Assembly (NCBI GenBank): GCA_035582835.1
Contig: JAYKAV010002009.1
Location: 684,634-748,633 of the forward strand
Length of the DNA stretch: 64,000 nucleotides
From: Phoebastria nigripes
Taxonomy: Eukaryota; Chordata; Aves; Procellariiformes; Diomedeidae
Direction: 5' to 3'
The notes below the pieces were generated by a model. The model was not told the origin of the DNA and ran no database searches. It saw nothing but the letters and a program-made list of their open reading frames with translations. This document shows, in pieces, positions 1 through 12,893 of the stretch. How positions within the stretch are numbered: the first letter of the stretch is position 1; each line of letters starts with the position of its first letter. A program made the translations under genes and the position numbers.

Positions 1-3000
1 ATCAATGAAATGTTCATGTTGGCAGAGGGTTCAAAGCATCCTTCAGNGAGCTACTGGAGGAGGTGGCTGTATCTCAGGCTGCTGGAGGAGGTGGCTGTGC
101 CTCCAAAGGGGTGATGGGTGCTGGCGTGCTCAAGGACACCAAGGTCTCCACTGGCAAGGGACCAGCAGTCATGGAAGATGGTCGTCCTGGGATCTGTCAG
201 GGACAAGATGCCACAGAGCAGTAATTGCAGAACAAGGGATCTGCCTGCAGCGCCGGGGCTTGCTCAGGACCAGCAGCCAATTCCTGCCATGCTGTCAGAC
301 CCCAGACTGGGAAATCCCTGCACCCCATCAGTGCGAAGGAAGTTTGATTTCAAAGAGTAAATCCATCACTCTCATGCTGTATCCATAGCAAAGGAGATCT
401 CCAGTGGCCTCTTACAGAGCTCTCTGATCGTGGCAGCTCACAGACAGTCAGAGAGATGCTGTGGGTCGTGTGAGACAGAAATTTAGAAGATACACGCAGA
501 GCTTGCATGCCAGAGAGACCTGTGATGTGGCCCTTAAAAACAGTATGTTTTCTGATAAATGATTGAACTTTCACTGCCTCCTGTTGGTGCCTCCATCCAC
601 TGGCCCCTCAACACTTCTGCTGCTGGTTACCTGACAGACTCAGACTGTTTCTGTCTACGGGACCTTCTGTACATCCTGGGGACCAAGTGGGCTCCCTGAG
701 TCCTGAAGGACAGGCAGGACCCTTCCTCTCTCCCACTCTGGGACTGCACAAAACCCTTGGGAGGTTTCACTACAGAACTGACAAGCTGGGTCTGTCCCAA
801 GTTATGTGTGGGGTGCAGACCCCCTGCCCTGGTGCAGACCCCACGTGATATTTTTTGCATAGGGAGTGCTCCTGCTGCAGCTATTCTGCATCTTTCATGG
901 CCCNGGAGCTTGACTTTTGCTCTCCCCCAGTCCAATGAGGTGGCCTCACTGCTGGCCTGGAGGTCTGGTTTCCCCCCACAGTCTCTTTCTTACTAAGTGA
1001 TTTGTATAAAACCCAGCATCTCTGTCTAGAGCTGGGTTTGGAGGGAGAGGCCACAAATGAGTGATGGGACCAACTTCTTCCCCAGGGCATGGGGTACCAA
1101 TTCATGGATCTTTGCCTGCATGAGCTGGAAGTAGGACCAGCCGAGGTCAGAAATAAAGGTGTTCTCTGGCTGCCCTCCCCTCCACAGCACCCACAGCTTG
1201 CAGAGCAAGGCACCTTTTAAGCACTTCTCCATGCTGCTGAAGAGCTCCTGTCATGGCAGCATTTTTAGCTACTNCATCCTTCCACTCCTGGGATTTTCAG
1301 CCTGTAAATGCAAGTTAAAATATGCACTGGTGTGAACTGCAGCTCCCTGTTCCTGCGCCTGCCTGCCTGCATCTCCTGGATGCTCCACTCCAAGGTGGGG
1401 CAAGGCTGGGAGCAGGCTGTGCTGGTGGCTCGAGAGAGGTTTAGGTGCAACAGCGAGGTAAATGGCTTTGCGATCTCAGGAAATACTGCTTTCTCCATGC
1501 TGTTGGGTCACGTAGCATGAGCTGCACTCAAGCTTTCCCCCTCCTGATTGTAATGCGGGCTGATGGCCCTGTCATGGCAAGAGGCTGTGACGCCAGCTGA
1601 CTCTGACGTGGCCCTGGGGTGTAACCATGCAGTGGGTGTGCGCTGTGGCAGGGGTGTCACTGCATCATGACAGTGATGCCGTAGGATGCGAGGTCATTGT
1701 GGCAAGACGGCGATGGGCTGTGACGGCTCCTTCACAGGGACCGGCAGCAGTGACTGGAGAGCTCTGCAGCATGACGCTGATGCGGGAGGAGCGTGATGGC
1801 ACTGCGGTGCCGAGCGGTGTCCATCATTTGTGGTGGGTGAAGAAATGGATGTAACAGGTGTATTGGGTTGTGATGACCAATCTCCTCCATGAATGACCTC
1901 CCTGTGTGACCATGGGCATGGCTCCAATGTTCAGCAAATGGTGGGGCTATAGGACCACATCTATGCTGGCCTTGCTTGAAGGAGCTTGAGCCATCCACCA
2001 ACCCCACCTCTCCAGCACAGGGCATAGGATGCATGCCCTGCAGAACTCTTACGACTGTGATCTCCCCGAGTTTGTAGTCTAACGCTTGACTTTCCTAAGG
2101 ATCCTAGAAATTACTGTGTAAATTAAAATTCAGTTTGGTGCTCACGGCTTCGTGCCTCTGTGGTGAGCAAACCATGCACTAAGGAGTCACATGTCTGAGC
2201 AGCACATCTTGGTATGCCTCTTTCCCCATGGTTTCATCCAGGCGCAAGCAACACTGTCCAACAGAAAACCCAGCTGCAAGCTCGGTTGGTCTTGGCTCAG
2301 TACCACAGCCCACCTTGGTTTCCTTGGGAGGGGGCTTCCCTCAAGAAGAAATGTCCATGTCCCCATTCATAGCAAAGACCCAACACCACCACCCCAGAGC
2401 ACATGCTGTAAAGGTAAAGCTGAAAACAAACTTGTCCTGGCCAGCTCGTGGATCATTTTTGCACTCCTTGCCCAGGAGGGAACTGGGAGCCGATGGGAGC
2501 CCTGGCAGCAAGGTCCTGCCCACGTGCAAAACTCTGTTTTTCTGACCTTTTGGACATAGAAAAATTTGGGAAGGTAGTTTTTTGGAAAGAGTTGCAGTTT
2601 GGTTGCACACATAATGCCCCTTGCAGAGACGCCCAAAAGCAAGATACTAAAAAATGGAGCAACCTGACTATTCTTGGCCCTCTTCCTCCTCCTACCGCCA
2701 ATTTGTACAGTAAAATAGAGGTTTTACTTCAAGAACTATGCATTTTTAATAGATTTTATTTACATAATTTTTCTGTCTAATAAGATGTGTTTTAAATGCA
2801 TTAACTGCAGCATAGTTCTCTCAGACCTTTGGAGAAAAGAAACTACAATAAAGATTCTTGTCTCCTAATGTTCTGGGTTTCAGACAAAAATTATACCGTA
2901 AGATAGGAATGCTTAAAAAAACCATGGTTCCACTGAACAAGAAAATCCAGTTAGAAAAAACTGTATTGGAAAACATCTATTTGCCCACAAAATAATGTAA

Positions 3001-3751
3001 AAATAATGAGTCCATATTCCTCTCTGATGTGTGTGGCACATGCTCCTTTAAGGAGAAATTCTGTATTTCAGAGATAGTGTGCATATCGTGGAATGAAACG
3101 GTTGTTATGGCAACAACTCTCAAAAGCAAGTACTTAACTGAGAAATGTGTTCCACATAGCCATAGAAAAATGAAAACATGAAAACAGAGACAGGAAGAAT
3201 GGACAAACAGAAGCAGTATGAGACGGCAAAGCCATTTCTGATTCTCAAGCGCACAGAGAAGCGGCACCGAACTAGCTTTTGGGATTGTTTTTTTTTTAAT
3301 TTAAAGCCAAAGTTTAAAGCTGCATCTGTTCCTGGAAGGTTTAATATGTCTTTTATTTGATGTTGGTGATCTAATAATTAAAAAGTGCCATATCATATTA
3401 GTCCACCCTTATTGTTGTGGACCAAAGGACGGGATGCAGTCGGGCTGGCATTTACTGCTGCTGTGTTCAGACAGCACACCCAGCCCAGGGGCACGGGGAG
3501 CCGGCACCCCAGGGCGGCTGCATCTCCAAGGTCCCCGGGATGGCCNGATCCATTCTCCTATGGCTCAGAGCCTGTGGGGCTGGGATGCCTGCCAGACAGG
3601 TCACCGGGGGCTGGTGTAACCATCTGCACTTAACCACCTCCACGCAGACTTGTTGCGAGGCTGAACCCCAGACCCATGGGCCAAGCCTGGTCCATGCAGC
3701 GCCTGGTCACCACCCAGCAGAAGGTCAGTCTAAAGCACTGTGGAAGAAAGA
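1..3751. other. Unique noncoding sequence, no gene recognised
   Basis: This block has mixed composition. It is GC-richer to about 2.6 kb and AT-richer from 2.7 to 3.4 kb. Short open frames occur on both strands, but none shows a recognisable domain, and none has paired splice sites that make a convincing exon. At 1588-1776 there are four TGACG motifs. At 3101-3116 the arms GTTGTT and AACAAC form a small palindrome. No tRNA, LTR or young LINE was seen before the CR1 that begins near 3752. Confidence 0.5.
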
Positions 3752-4032
3752 CAGAGAAGTAGGACGAGAGGAAATGGCCTCAAGTTACGCCAGGGGAGGT
3801 TTAGATTGGACATTAGGAAAAATTTCTTTACTGAAAGAGTGGTTAAGCATTGGAACAGGCTGCCCAGGGAAGTGGTGGAGTCACCATCCCTGGAAGTATT
3901 TAAAAGACGTGTAGATGAGGCGCTTAGGGACATGGTTTAGTGGGGCATGGTGGTGTTGGGTTGATGGTTGGACTTGATGACCTTAAAGGTCTTTTCCAAC
4001 CTTAATGATTCTATGATTCTATGATTCTATGA
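3752..4032 (+). mobile_element. CR1 LINE 3' end (5'-truncated, relatively young)
   Basis: This is the 3' part of a Chicken Repeat 1 non-LTR retrotransposon in sense orientation. It runs from the characteristic 'ggacgagaggaaatggcctcaagtt' region through 'ggaacaggctgcccaggga' and 'ttggacttgatgaccttaaagg' phrases. It ends in tandem GATTCTAT octamers (4007-4032), the diagnostic CR1 tail used in place of poly(A). The 66-aa open frame across 3740-3940 is only the LINE 3' end read through and is not a gene. CR1 elements prime at their 3' end and are usually 5'-truncated, which fits this length of about 280 bp. Similarity to the remembered consensus is high, so the insertion is younger than the other LINE pieces in the window. 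The 5' edge is approximate by about 20 bp. Confidence 0.93.
4007..4032 (+). repeat. CR1 terminal octamer repeats
   Basis: About three copies of the 8-bp unit GATTCTAT close the CR1 insertion. They mark its 3' end exactly and fix its orientation as plus. Confidence 0.93.
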
Positions 4033-7000
4033 GAAGTGCAAAGCATTGACTGCCCTTGATATTGCTGGTGTCTTCTGCCATCACATTCACATAGTCTGGA
4101 GACTGGATCATTTCCCAGTGCTATGGAGAAAACCCCTCTGGTCTATCTCCACCCGGGAAAAAAGTCACTCCTGAGCCCAAATCTAGTCATGGGTTTAGCC
4201 CAGGACAAGCAAGCAAGGCAGAAGATGTTGCGGCCAGACCCCCTTCTATTTTGGTATCCATTTCAGCATTTCTAGTATGGAAATCTGGAGTCCCTCAGCA
4301 CTGACAATACCTTCTAACTTCATAATATCCCCCATTTCATAAGCACACACCTAACTTTTGCAGGAAGACCCCAAGGCTGGTCCCTGAGCAGCACCGTTCA
4401 GCGCTGCTCTCTAGGCTGATAACTTCATTCTGTACAGCCTTCCCTTTAACTGGATCCACATCCACTTTGTAACTCCTGTAACTCCTTCAATGGAGATTCT
4501 TCCCAGAATCTCTATTGAAAGACTAATTTCCCATCAGGCTCTGTATGCAATATTTTGTTTAAACCTAGATAGATTAGCTCCTCTGCTCCTCTCTGTTTTC
4601 CTGTCAAAATGATATTAAATTAGTTTAATGTGATCTACTTTTGATAAAACCTTCCTGATTTTTTTCCCCTCATTTTGTATTTGCCTCCAAGTCCTCAGAG
4701 GTCCATGTCTCAGTAAAATTTTCTAGGATGAATGAAAGGGCCTGAAACCAGAAAGTAAAGAAGCGTAGGAAAAAAAAAGATTAAAAAAACCCTGTAGTAT
4801 TTGAGGTAACTCAAACTGATCTTCCTGATTTCTTTAACTGCCCTGTTACATATTGCTTATCAAAGCACCTATAGAAATGACAAGCCATAGGAACTGACTC
4901 AGTTGCAAAGTGAAACGTGTCGGTGCGACAGGCTGAAAGTTCTTACTTTGCAGTCGAGGTGGGCTAAATGCACGAGCAGTAACCAGGTATGCTGCTGCAG
5001 CTCAGCTGTTTTCCCTGCACGTCCATACCCATCCTTACTTTACCTGCACGACTGCCTCTTCCTGGCAAAAAATAAACCGTGCTGGAAGCCTGACTTTCTG
5101 GGGAAAAACCTGAGTTTGTGGTCTGGGTGACTTTGCCCAGCCTTGTTCTGGCTTTGCCCGGCCTCGGCTGGATTTGGGTAGGGTCGAGGATGGGATCTTG
5201 CTTGAGCGGTGTTGGCTGTGGCTGGTTGCTGCTGCACACCCTGCCATGACTCACCGCGCTGAAGCACCCAGGGAGGACGAAGGGTCGTCGCTGGTGGGTG
5301 GCATCTTCTGTTTAGCGATGCCAGGTGTATCCACGGCTGGTGGGACCCCACTAGACCCATCTCTGGTAGGAAGAGCAGCAAAAAGACAGGGATGAGTGGG
5401 GATGGCATCACCTGGCTTCACCACTCCTATCCCTCACTGACCTCCTCAGACCAAATTTCTGAAGATGTTGGTGATCCTCAGGTTCACATCTAGAGCAGGG
5501 TGCATCTCACCCAAGCTCTCTCACTACGAAGCCTTTCCTCTGAGCTATGCGTCCCTCTCCCTCTGCGATCGGTGGGGAGGGGAGGCGTCTCCAGAGCACA
5601 GGTATCCTAAGACGGTGTCTAAACCAGGAGGCTGACACCCCTCCAGAGCATCCATTCCTCTCCATTGACTTTTCAGGAGCTCATTACTAACCCCGAACTT
5701 CGTTTGGGAGACAGATATAGACTGGCTGGATGAGGATTTATCCTGTGTTGTGTGTGACGAGTGAAGGGAAGGATTTCTCAATGTGACCCAGGTCTGCCGA
5801 ATCCTCCTTTGCAAATAAGTCACTTACATGTCCCAAAGGCAAAACAAGAATTTGTAAATGAAAACTTTTTCAAATAAATCTTTTGTAGGATTTACAAACC
5901 TTCTGATCGGATTTGTAACTCCAGACACAGATTTGTATACTTGCTGCGAGATTTGAAGGATTTAAAAATCCATCTCTTGACTTGTGAAACAATCTAACGT
6001 TTTAGAAACCAGGTAGCTAAACCTAAGACTAAAAGCACACAGCACTTGGGCCTGAAGGTTTAGTGACAGGATTTATACATTAGAACAGGGAGATAATGTA
6101 ACTCAGGTGTATTAAATCCTGATTTATTAACAAACTCAGAAGTAATAGCTTTACAAATAACTCCCAAGACATTTAAAAGAGCTTAACCCTTAGAGTACTA
6201 GCATTTGTCAGACTGCCACCTCTGTGAATGCCAAGCAATATGTTTAAATATAGCAGGGAAAATTCAACTGCACTGCAGCCAAGCCCTGCAGCCCCTCTCC
6301 CCAGTGTTTCCCTCTCCCATGGGAGCCGGGAGCGACTCCCGAGGGTCTGGGAAGGGGCTTCCCTGGGTGCTGCATGTTTCTGGGATGCTTTTTGGTCCCA
6401 CTGTGTTCAGATGCTCGTCGTGGCTGCATGTTTCTGCTTGCTTAGTGGGATGGGGCCCTGTGGCATCCCTCTCCTGACATGTCCCGATGCCACCGCGGTC
6501 TCTCTGCCTTTAGGGGGGTGATGGCTGGGCTCAGAAAGCTCTGCTGGGAGGGTGCTTTGGTGGGCTGAGACCTGTGGGGAGAGGGCTGGGAGTGTGTGGG
6601 GACTGGGACAAGCTGTCTCCATTATTGAGGGCTCTGTGAAAAAAGACTCTTTCTGGGGATGCTCTCCCTGCATCATCTCTTTCTCCTCTCCAGCAGTCTC
6701 AGTTTTTTTCCAGTTACCTCCTATCTAGCCTACATGGCTTTGAGCTCCTCAGGGGGTGGAATGGGGGACCTCCACNTTGGGATGATAAAGCAGGATTTCA
6801 ACCAGCTGTTCAAGTGGTCTGTGTGCTCTTGTATCATTAGATCTCCTGGGTTCAGCAATAACCAGAAGCTGATTTCTTCCTGGTCACAATCAATTCTGCA
6901 GTAATTTTACCTTTGACAAACCTGTTCAAAGATAAAGGTTTTCACTGCAGAACCAACTCTTCTCCATTCACGTTTATGCCAAATGCACCAGCATAATAAA

Positions 7001-8220
7001 ATGGCATTTCCAGAGCAGTTGTAATTTTTAGATAGAAAAACCATAATTACCTGGAGGAGTCTGACAGGGCTGCTAATTCCCCTTTCCTCTTTCCTCTGGT
7101 GCCCTATTAGCTTTTGTTTAGCATAATTGAGTTCTCACGGCAGTGGCACGCCCCAGCGAGCAGCATGTTTCGGGATTGCCCTGGGCACTTGACAAGCTCC
7201 ATGGGTATCCAAACCCTTGTACTGGGAGAGAATCCCAGGGTGTTTTCAGCTGGTGAAAGAACTCGATGCTGTTTGTGTCCAAACTTGCTTGGAAACAAAA
7301 TGACCATTCACAATAGCTTGCTCCGTTAATGGTATAAAGTGCACTAGAAAATGATTGTGAAAATAATAGCTGCTTCTTAATGAGAGGGCCAAGAGCAGCA
7401 GGCAAAGGCCGGAGCACCGCGTGCAGGGGGAATTGGAATGGAAAAGGCACTTGACATCTCTCGTGGGTTCAGCTTGCACAAGCAGTTAAACATTTTTAAA
7501 ACTTAACTCTTATTCCCTTTGGTGAGCTTTGCTCTCTTCCTTCTATTTGGCTCTTCCACAAATGGCTGCTCATTATTTTTGGAACGGTTTTTTATCCCAC
7601 TTTGATCAGGACAGTTTGCACGTAGCATGGGAGCACCCAGAAACCAGCCACTGAGTAAATGTGGATGAAGCCTTCCCTCCTGCTGAGGGGTATGTGCCAC
7701 TGCTCTGCCTGCAGTCACTGCAGCATCTCCGAGAATCTCTCCTTGACCTTCCACGTTTTTACAAATATATTTAAGATTTGAAGTACGTTAGGGATGAAGT
7801 ATCTGCTGCACTTCCCTTTATGTGTTTAGCTTTTGCATTTTTCACTTTAGACACTGAAAGGCATCAGGAAAGGTTTTCAGTTTCTCTCCCGAGTTGGCTC
7901 AGCTTTGTGGTGGACCAAAGCCCTGATTCAATAAAGCATTCAGTCACCTGCTGAACTTTAACCACATCCTTAAGCTCAGCTTTATTCAGGAAAGCTCTTA
8001 AGCATGAGATAAAATCCCAAGAGTTTTCAATGATTTGGTAAGTCTCGAGTGAGGGGGCTCCTTTGTCCTGCTAAAGCGCTCAACGAAGCTCTCACTGAAG
8101 GCAGGACTGGGGTCGGTGTCTCTCTGTGAGCACGTTTTTCATGATGCTGGGCCAGGATGCAGTTCCCAAGGGCACCACGATGGCTGTTGCCTCGCAGTGA
8201 GAGAGCAAAGAGTCTGCCCC
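4033..8220. other. Unique noncoding sequence, no gene recognised
   Basis: No gene, RNA or young repeat was seen. The part at 5820-6190 is AT-rich with several loosely similar GATTTGTA-type phrases. The part at 6960-7110 is AT-rich and contains ATAATTA-like words. The part at 6290-6600 is GC-rich, and its overlapping short open frames on both strands reflect composition. Confidence 0.5.
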
Positions 8221-8242
8221 TCCATCCGTCCATCCATCCATC
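8221..8242. repeat. Short (TCCA)n microsatellite
   Basis: About five copies of TCCA with one imperfect unit (TCCG). It is responsible for the apparent Met-Asp-Gly-Trp repeats in short minus-strand open frames. Confidence 0.85.
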
Positions 8243-8529
8243 CTGGGCCACTCTGTGTTGAGTCCTGCCCTACACAGGCTTGAACACCATGGCTGCATGG
8301 GGCAAGCAGAAGGGCAGTTCCTCTAAACNTGGCAGCAGGTAGGGAAGAAGAAGAGGTAGCGACGGCACTTATCAGTTTAACACAGAGCAGCCAAAGAGCC
8401 CTTGGGTCACCCATGCCCACCCGGCTCCATCTGGACCATCCCCCAGCAGAGACGGTGCAAACACTTGGACGGACACAGCAGCTCTGCTGGGCACTGCCTC
8501 CGCTTCCATCATCCTCGCAATTTAGGTGA

Positions 8530-8900
8530 CCAGAAGAAGGGAAAGGGTTAAAAAGAGAGTAATTAATATAAGACGACTGTTCATTACTATAAGACGTCTG
8601 TGTATCATTAAATTTCATTTGAGCTTTAATTAGACAATTTTTTTTTTCATATAAAAGTCTTTGTTGTGTCAATTAGTTGATTGACTATCATCTGTTTTCT
8701 GGGTTAGTGAAACCTGATCCGTTGTGAATGAATTTGTTTATCAGGGAAAAGGGACCAGGGGATGGAAAAAAAATTCAATTAAATGTCAATGTGTGGAGTG
8801 ACAAGCAGCATTCGATAGGGCTTTTAGTTTAATTGCTTGTATTTCATTAAGAGATATATTTATCAAGAGAATTCTCCATTTTCAAAAGATCTTGGATGTC
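8530..8900. other. AT-rich block, possible conserved noncoding element
   Basis: This stretch is AT-rich but not simple sequence, and has many TAATTA and ATTA homeodomain-core words. It includes two copies of a 14-mer (TATAAGACGACTGT at 8567-8580, TATAAGACGTCTGT at 8588-8601) whose starts are exactly 21 bp apart. Such composition is typical of vertebrate enhancer-type conserved elements, but conservation itself cannot be seen here. There is no open frame of note and no known repeat match. Confidence 0.3.
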
Positions 8901-10668
8901 TTCTTGTTTGCTTCTGGCTTTTTAGGTACTCTTGTAGTAATCGAAAAAATGTAAAGAACTCTTTATTAATTAGAAAAAGTACTTTATTGTGACATGTCCT
9001 GAGACTGTTACGTCACTGACATGCAGTGACAGTCTTTTGGTGACATCCACATGCAAATTGCAAGGGACAGGGTGTACCCCTATGTCATTTGAAAGGCGAT
9101 CACCAAAGATCTGCCGCTCCCTCTGCTGTTCCGCGGTCCGTGACCATGCTGAAAATAGTGTGTTAATCCTGAAATTTTGTGTGAGGAGGAAATCATTCAG
9201 CTCCCAGCCCTGGGAACATTTTGGAAGGTCTGTTTCAAATCTTTTAAAGGCTGTAAATCCCTTTGGGAGGAATGGTTTTCATTTGTGTTTTATTTGGATT
9301 CCAGTTCATCACTTGTGGTTGACAAATAAAAATGAAATAGCCTTTGGTAGGGGGCTGGCAGGAGCCCTCATAATACACCATGTTTGGCCTGAGCTGGTGT
9401 AGTTATATAGGGGCATCGCCTGGAGTATATACAGTCACACTGGAAAAACGTGCTGAGAGCACTGAGGTTTATTTTGATAACTTTCTGTTTATTTCTAACC
9501 CAGCCTAAAAACTGTGAGTAGATAAGCGTGCAGCTGGCTTTGTTTGAGAGATGGCAACAGGATTCTAACAAAGCTTCCAAAATGTTAAATGAATGGTTAT
9601 TGTCCTCAATGTCCAGGGAAACGGCAGGAGGAAGGAACCCCTGCACGCAGAGCATGGTGACGGGGGCTCACCCCCCGCACGCCTGCTGCCGCGGGAGGAG
9701 CGGTGGGACGCGGGTGCAATGGCACATGCCCCGTTAGCACAGGACCTTCAGCAGCACTGCTCCATGGGCGAGACATCAGAGCCCAGCTTTACTCTTGTAG
9801 AGCACTGGGGACTGGATGCATCGGCCAGCAGCTTTTGTGAAAAGGAATATCTTTTGGCCCGGATGTAGGAAAATACCCAGCCAAGTGACCAGTCTATTGG
9901 GTGTGGAGGAGAACTGGGGCAAAGGAGCCCCTGTGACACCAAGTCCTGCCCTCGGCTCCTGCAGGAAAACCTGTTGTGTATCACTTCGGTAAGGTGATCA
10001 AGCTCCACCTCAAAACTAGTTTAATTCCTTGCCCTTGGGAGATTATCTTTTCAGATATGGAGGCTTGGGAGTGGGGAGTCTCTCTCTGTGGATTTGCTCA
10101 GTGCCCAGCAGAAATCCTGGCAGGGCCTCTGGGAGTGTCTGTATGATAAGTAGCTCTAATGAGTACTAATTACAACCAGCACATGGGTGATCAAGCTCTT
10201 TTCTGAAACACATCAGTACAGTTCAACTTTTTCTGCCATGTCTATATTCTGTGCCCCCATTTGCTTGGAAAGTACAGCCAGGACAAGGTCTGTTCTCAGA
10301 AACTCATTATTTCTCTCATTCTGTGATGAGAATTCACTTTCAAAGAGTTCAGATAAGATGTTGGGAGGCAACGCATGAAGCAACTGGCAATTATATCCTC
10401 CCTGAACATTTTGTCTGCAATGCTACACCAGCATCACGACAACAACTGGGAAGCCGGGGCTTTTACATGAGCAAAACAGAATGGCACAGCATGGAGAAAC
10501 GCTCCAGCTTGTTCCTTCTGGGAACAAAGGATCTCTTTACAAATGTACTTGGAGAGACCTGAGGTTTGGGCAGAGCAGAGCTGACATGGGTGAAGAGTCT
10601 GCATTTTACCCAAACCTACTGAAGAAGGAAAAATAAAAACCAGACCAGTCTTTCCAAGAAGGCTTTGT
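8901..10668. other. Unique noncoding sequence, no gene recognised
   Basis: Nothing gene-like is supported. A short CpG-rich patch lies at 9620-9730, including a CCGCGG-type core. The rest is ordinary mixed sequence leading into the microsatellite. Confidence 0.5.
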
Positions 10669-10719
<51 letters not shown>

Positions 10720-10777
10720 AGAAGAAGAAGAAGAAGAAGAAGAAGAAGAAGAAGAAGAAGAAGAAGAAGAAGAAGAA
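10669..10777. repeat. Compound trinucleotide microsatellite (CAG)15-(AAG)~20
   Basis: Fifteen uninterrupted CAG units (10671-10715) pass directly into about 20.7 uninterrupted AAG units (10716-10777). On the minus strand these are CTG and CTT. They create artificial open frames rich in Leu, Ser or Ala at 10434-10893, which should not be annotated as protein. The AAG part is a pure homopurine/homopyrimidine mirror-type tract able to form a triplex. CAG/CTG tracts can form slipped hairpins. No interruption is present in either half, which suggests a recently active, polymorphic locus. Confidence 0.97.
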
Positions 10778-12893
10778 ACTGTACAGAGCAAGGCAATGCT
10801 GTGTGATGTTTGGGAATAATTATGAAGAATCCTGCTCTTCCAACGCTGGACAAGAACTCCAGAAGAGCAATGGGACCATGCTGTGAACATCATACACCTG
10901 CATCACATACTCATCCATGCTTCCAGCTGGGGTGGGACTGGCAAACCTGGCTTCATTTTGAAGGCTGAAGGAGGCAGCTCAAGGTCTTTAGGTCTGGCCC
11001 TGCTCAGCATCATCTCCCCTATGCGGTGGGAGGAGGCANGCAGCACTCATCTTCCCCATCTGCCCGTGAGTGGTGGTGGTTGCACAGCCATGTTGTGCAG
11101 CCGTGCAGCCCAGGAGAACACCCAAGGGGTTTCTCTGCTGACTTTTTGGGGCATGTGGTCCTGCAAGGACCTGTGCCCATCAGAGGCTGGATGTTCAGAG
11201 TCAAAGACCACAGGTTTTGATCCCTGGCTGGGCAAGCCATGGTCCTTTTAAATGCGTGCGTCTTCATGGATGTCCAGACACGGACAGACTGTGCAAGCTG
11301 GGCCAGGGGAAGCAGAAGGGCTTGTTCTCATTTGTTTATTACTGCAAACTGAGTTTTCATCAAAAAAAAAAAAAAAAGAGAAAGAAATCTTGTGAAAAAT
11401 GTCCTAACTGAGAAACAAATACACACCTGCTCACCTCCCCTGGAGTAAGACCTGTCTGGACATGCCCATACCATGTCCCTAGGAGAGGTCCCAAATCTGG
11501 GCAGGTGTCTCTGTGGTGTCACCCCCAGGTGCCAGAACAGCCTCTTTCCTCTTTCTTTGGCAGCATTAGTCAAGCTTGTGGTGTTGATGCCTAGGTTTTT
11601 CAGCTATTACTTTTTCCTGAAAACTAAAAATATTCTGTTGGGAGAAGAAAAGTTTTCAAGTCACACCTTCTCAGTGTCCCCAATGAGCTGCTGGTTGTGT
11701 GCAGGAGATGGGGCATTAATATTGCTCTGGAAGTCCCTCGCCTGGTGGACAGCCCCATGGCAACTGGGCAAGCTGACAGTCCCATGGCTTTGAACCAGGA
11801 CCTCTGCCTCATTAGACAGATATCATTACCCTCGGGAGCTTCTGAACTTATCAGACTTTGTGGCTACTCCATCCGTCTTGGCTCCTGTGACAATTCAGAG
11901 GTGTCGAAAGGTTCCTGGTAAACCATTCAGACCTGCTTCACCCCATCAGTTTTTGGGGTTCCCCTGGTCAGGGGAAGGAGAGACCGTGTCCCACGTGTCA
12001 CCTACTAGGCGTCCTCATCCTGTCCTTTGCTCCACAGAAGCTCCTCCGCTGCAGCGCCCGTTGAGCTATCTCCTGAGGTCCTGGCTGTGAGCCCATGGTG
12101 GAGAGGACTGCCGGGAGGTGCTGCGGGAAGCTGGTTCAGTGTGCCGAGCAGCTCCAGCCCCTCAGCCACAAGCACTTTTTTTGCATCTCAAGTAGCTGAA
12201 GAAGTGTGTGCCTATCAGTAAATCTCCATCATCCCAACTGCAGCATGTTTCCTCAGATAAGGGTGCTGTGTAATGGCAATTACGTTTTCATTTGTTGTGA
12301 GAAAACTTAATACACAGAGTGGCAGAAATGTTATTCATCCTCTGTTAATTACGAGCTACTTACTGTAGGGAATCATGCAAAAACAAAAAAGTGTAATCAA
12401 ATGAAATAAAGGGGAAGCAGCTTGTGCACTTGCCTTCATGCCGGATGGAATTAGCTCCTGCAATGCTCTGCCACCAATTATCATTAATAATGCTGCGTGG
12501 CCCCGTGCGTGACCTTGCCTTCAGCTCCGCAGCAGCACGACTCCCTGGGGAGACGGGCGCAAGGGCCTGCGTGTGGGCAGATGCTGGGGACTGCGATCCA
12601 GGGGTGCTTAATGCAGCAATACTCCCATGGGACTGAGCTTGCATGAACTCTGCTTATCCCACCATAAGCTCTGAAATGGAGCAGCAGGAGAATCCCAGCA
12701 GAGCCCCAGATGGATCAAAGAGCTCAGGCTGTTGCCTTTTTTACATTGCAGTGTTTTCCCCTCCAGGCTGTGGGATGCACCAGGAAAGAAAAGGATGGGG
12801 TCATGCTGGGGATGGCAGTAGGTCCATGAGCCCAGGAGCAGGACTAGCTGTCCTCCAGGTCCAGAGCCAAGCAGGTGGCAGAGGCAGCCGTGG
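10778..12893. other. Unique noncoding sequence, no gene recognised
   Basis: This block holds a 16-bp A tract (11362-11377) and otherwise ordinary unique sequence. The stretch at 12240-12500 is described separately. The segment just before the tRNA (12640-12890) is mixed-composition DNA with no recognisable element. Confidence 0.5.
12240..12500. other. AT-rich block, possible conserved noncoding element
   Basis: Unique AT-rich sequence with words such as TGTTAATTACGAG and CCAATTATCATTAATAATG, which read like clustered homeodomain or octamer-type sites. No simple repeat, no open frame and no known transposon signature was seen. The call rests on composition alone. Confidence 0.28.

Noticed and set aside
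10434..10893. Open frames with long Leu, Ser or Ala runs
   Set aside because: The runs are the CAG/AAG microsatellite read in different frames, and sequence on either side is not protein-like.
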